Below are positions 62,844 through 64,000 of a stretch of 64,000 nucleotides of DNA, in pieces. The notes below the pieces were generated by a model. The model made no database searches and had not been told where the DNA came from. It saw only the letters and a program-made list of their open reading frames with translations. Numbering within the stretch: position 1 is the first letter of the stretch; each line of letters starts with the position of its first letter. Source of the stretch: CAYUZU01 sp964448675 (lineage in GTDB: Bacteria; Planctomycetota; Phycisphaerae; UBA1845; Fen-1342); contig CAYUZU010000008.1 of NCBI GenBank assembly GCA_964448675.1, forward strand, positions 62,001-126,000. Reading direction: 5' to 3'. A program made the translations under genes and the position numbers.

Positions 62844-63037
62844 TACACTGGGTCGTTGGTATTGGCGGCGCGGTTGAGCATGCAGCGTTGCATCCCCCAT
62901 TGGTAGGGCGGGTTGCGCGCGGGCCGCTGAGTTTGTTCCGTATGTGCTAAGACGCTGATGGCGCGCCGTGGTGCGCCGGCGAACATGGATGTCCGTTCCG
63001 TTCTTTGCAGCGACGGCGCCAGAAAAGGAGTCGCGTA

Positions 63038-63169
63038 ATGAGAAGAAGCTGGCTTTGGTGCAAGAGCACGGCCCTGGTCCTGACGGGGACTGCGCTGGGG
63101 CTGGGCTTTGATGGCGGGTGCCTGGCTGCGACGATGCAGCGCGTGCTGGTCGCCGCCGCACTGGACTGA
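63038..63169 (+). CDS. Micro-lipoprotein cluster, gene 1 (43 residues)
   Basis: ATG follows AAAAGGAG by seven bases. Product: MRRSWLWCKSTALVLTGTAL, then GLGFDGGCLAATMQRVLVAA, then ALD. Basic start, hydrophobic core, Cys at 28 in FDGGC, short hydrophobic tail. The Gly-Gly-Cys ending is lipobox-like though the small residue at -3 is Asp. First of four consecutive plus-strand micro genes, each separated by 33-90 bp with its own Shine-Dalgarno. Confidence 0.7.
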   Translation: MRRSWLWCKSTALVLTGTALGLGFDGGCLAATMQRVLVAAALD

Positions 63170-63216
63170 GGTCGACGCGTCATGCGCGTGAAAGACAGGT
63201 TTTCTGGAGAAACACC

Positions 63217-63348
63217 ATGAAGTTCCGTGTGAAGGCCACGTTGTTCGCGCTGAGCGCCGGCATGATCGCCCTCAACACCGGCACGTGCATCTTCCGGTGG
63301 CTGGGCGATTTTGTTGGTGACACCATCTGGCTGCGCAACATCGACTAA
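63217..63348 (+). CDS. Micro-lipoprotein cluster, gene 2 (43 residues)
   Basis: ATG follows CTGGAGA by six bases. Product: MKFRVKATLFALSAGMIALN, then TGTCIFRWLGDFVGDTIWLR, then NID. Cys at residue 24 after a 15-residue hydrophobic stretch (TGTC). The mature part is Trp-rich and amphipathic (FRWLGDFVGDTIW), the kind of short helix that lies on membranes. Same length as gene 1 but no residue identity beyond the design. Confidence 0.72.
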   Translation: MKFRVKATLFALSAGMIALNTGTCIFRWLGDFVGDTIWLRNID

Positions 63349-63438
63349 TGACAGGAATCGCCGGTACCGATCCGATGCGCGGCCACGCGGTGTCGGGTGA
63401 CCGGGCTGAAATGGTTCCGCTGACAGGAGATACCGAAG

Positions 63439-63603
63439 ATGACCAAGAAGTGGCTGACGCTGACACTGTTTGCCAGCGGCGCGACGTTGCTCAATGGCTG
63501 CCTCAGCGCGTTTTGGGACGGACTGTGGAACTCGGGCTGGCCGACCGACAATCCGGCCCTGAACCTGGGCATTGATATCGCCAACGAGATCGTGTTCGGC
63601 TAG
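63439..63603 (+). CDS. Micro-lipoprotein cluster, gene 3 (54 residues)
   Basis: ATG follows TGACAGGAGA by eight bases. Product: MTKKWLTLTLFASGATLLNG, Cys at 21 in a good lipobox (LLNGC), then LSAFWDGLWNSGWPTDNPAL and NLGIDIANEIVFG. The mature segment is Trp/Asn-rich. The longest of the cluster. Its lipobox is the clearest, so lipidation is most credible here. Confidence 0.75.
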   Translation: MTKKWLTLTLFASGATLLNGCLSAFWDGLWNSGWPTDNPALNLGIDIANEIVFG

Positions 63604-63636
63604 CGGACGTCGGCCCGCGGTGACAGGAGAGCGACG

Positions 63637-63762
63637 ATGCTGAAGCGTAAAGCCTTTTGGCTGCTGGTGTTGGCGAGCGGGGGGGTCATGCGGTTGGGGC
63701 TGGACTGTTTCCCGGAGCCGGATATCGCGCTCGACCTGCTCAACTTCAACCTGAGTCTGTGA
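63637..63762 (+). CDS. Micro-lipoprotein cluster, gene 4 (41 residues)
   Basis: ATG follows TGACAGGAGA (the same ten bases as gene 3) by six bases. Product: MLKRKAFWLLVLASGGVMRL, then GLDCFPEPDIALDLLNFNLS and final L. Cys at 24 after GLD. The mature part is acidic and Asn/Leu-rich (PDIALDLLNFNLSL), echoing NPALNLGIDIANE of gene 3. A strong terminator follows 38 bp later. Confidence 0.72.
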   Translation: MLKRKAFWLLVLASGGVMRLGLDCFPEPDIALDLLNFNLSL

Positions 63763-63800
63763 TATCGCCTAAAGCACGCGGACGTCGTGCACCGATCATG

Positions 63801-63852
63801 AAACGCCGCCGGGCCGCCTCACATCGCCGGGGTCGGCCCGGCGTTTTTCTTT
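63801..63852 (+). terminator. Rho-independent terminator of the micro-lipoprotein cluster
   Basis: ACGCCG-CCGGGCCG on the left pairs with CGGCCCGGCGT on the right (one CCG bulge), followed by TTTTTCTTT. It lies 38 bp after gene 4 and is the clearest intrinsic terminator in the window. It implies that at least gene 4, and probably all four, end in one transcript. Confidence 0.85.
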
Positions 63853-63950
63853 GCTGGCGGGCCCTGAGGCGGGGTTGAGGGGCAAGCAGGGGGCTCGTAT
63901 ACTTCACCGGTTCCGTCGCGCGGAACGAGTCCGACCCAGGAGTATGCTCA

Positions 63951-64000
63951 ATGTCGACGAAACGCAGAATCAGGTCATGGGCTGTGATGGTGGTCCTCAG
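63951..64000 (+). CDS. Start of a secreted or membrane protein, cut by window edge
   Basis: ATG at 63951 follows AGGAG by eight bases. The visible 16 residues (MSTKRRIRSWAVMVVL) are a basic start leading into a hydrophobic core, as in a signal peptide or membrane helix. TATACT at 63898-63903 could be its -10. The rest lies beyond the window. Confidence 0.6.
   Translation, partial: MSTKRRIRSWAVMVVL

Overview
The window is high-GC, densely coded bacterial chromosome with an assembly gap (100 Ns, 38719-38818), so it comes from a draft or metagenome scaffold. The gene mix points to Planctomycetota (perhaps Phycisphaerae-like): several ECF sigma/anti-sigma modules with secreted partner proteins, a chlamydia/planctomycete-type Hc1 histone-like protein, tiny Cys-containing secreted peptides, and many genes led by GTG or TTG. 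This is inferred from gene content only; there is no rRNA operon or recognisable tRNA to fix the lineage.

Layout. 1-5.2 kb: the end of an ABC1/UbiB-like kinase, an RNA 2'-O-methyltransferase, ApbE, an amidohydrolase and a GT4 glycosyltransferase. 5.5-8.6 kb: a three-gene sugar ABC importer (binding lipoprotein and two permeases, no ATPase). 8.9-17.9 kb: fumC, lipoproteins and secreted unknowns, an MBOAT acyltransferase overlapping a LysM/L,D-transpeptidase, a Xer recombinase, a small lipopeptide and a Cys-rich small protein. 18.2-26.3 kb: galE, then mutS, a divergent TrkH-like transporter and neuA-neuB-neuC, a complete route from UDP-GlcNAc to a CMP-nonulosonate. 26.3-33.8 kb: two ECF sigma/anti-sigma modules around kbl, and a HEAT-like/membrane pair. 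34-38 kb: pyrD, aroB and folC, the last behind a strong promoter that predicts a leaderless mRNA.

37.9-39.0 kb holds a REP-associated tyrosine transposase (RAYT) flanked by REP palindromes and an 84-bp/13-bp tandem array in which the assembly breaks. After an M29 aminopeptidase comes the most striking stretch. About 1.13 kb on the minus strand (41442 to 40310) has no convincing gene, but it has a promoter, a 5' hairpin starting at the predicted +1, many internal hairpins and repeated motifs, and a terminal GC hairpin. I read it as a large structured noncoding RNA of a class I cannot name.

42.5-64 kb: a hybrid histidine kinase with its LuxR-type regulator, a PIN-PhoH ATPase, EgtD, an O-methyltransferase, MgtE, and a short UvrC lacking the C-terminal helix-hairpin-helix domain. 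Next come the Hc1-like protein, a FabZ-like dehydratase, a second UvrC-related protein with a degenerate nuclease domain, a UDP-sugar dehydrogenase, a third ECF module, an HD hydrolase, a SPOR/TPR lipoprotein and mtnA. The window ends with four consecutive tiny genes (41-54 codons), each with its own Shine-Dalgarno and each encoding a hydrophobic leader followed by a Cys. They resemble isolated small genes at 60492 and, more loosely, 17170. Together they look like an undescribed secreted micro-lipoprotein family.
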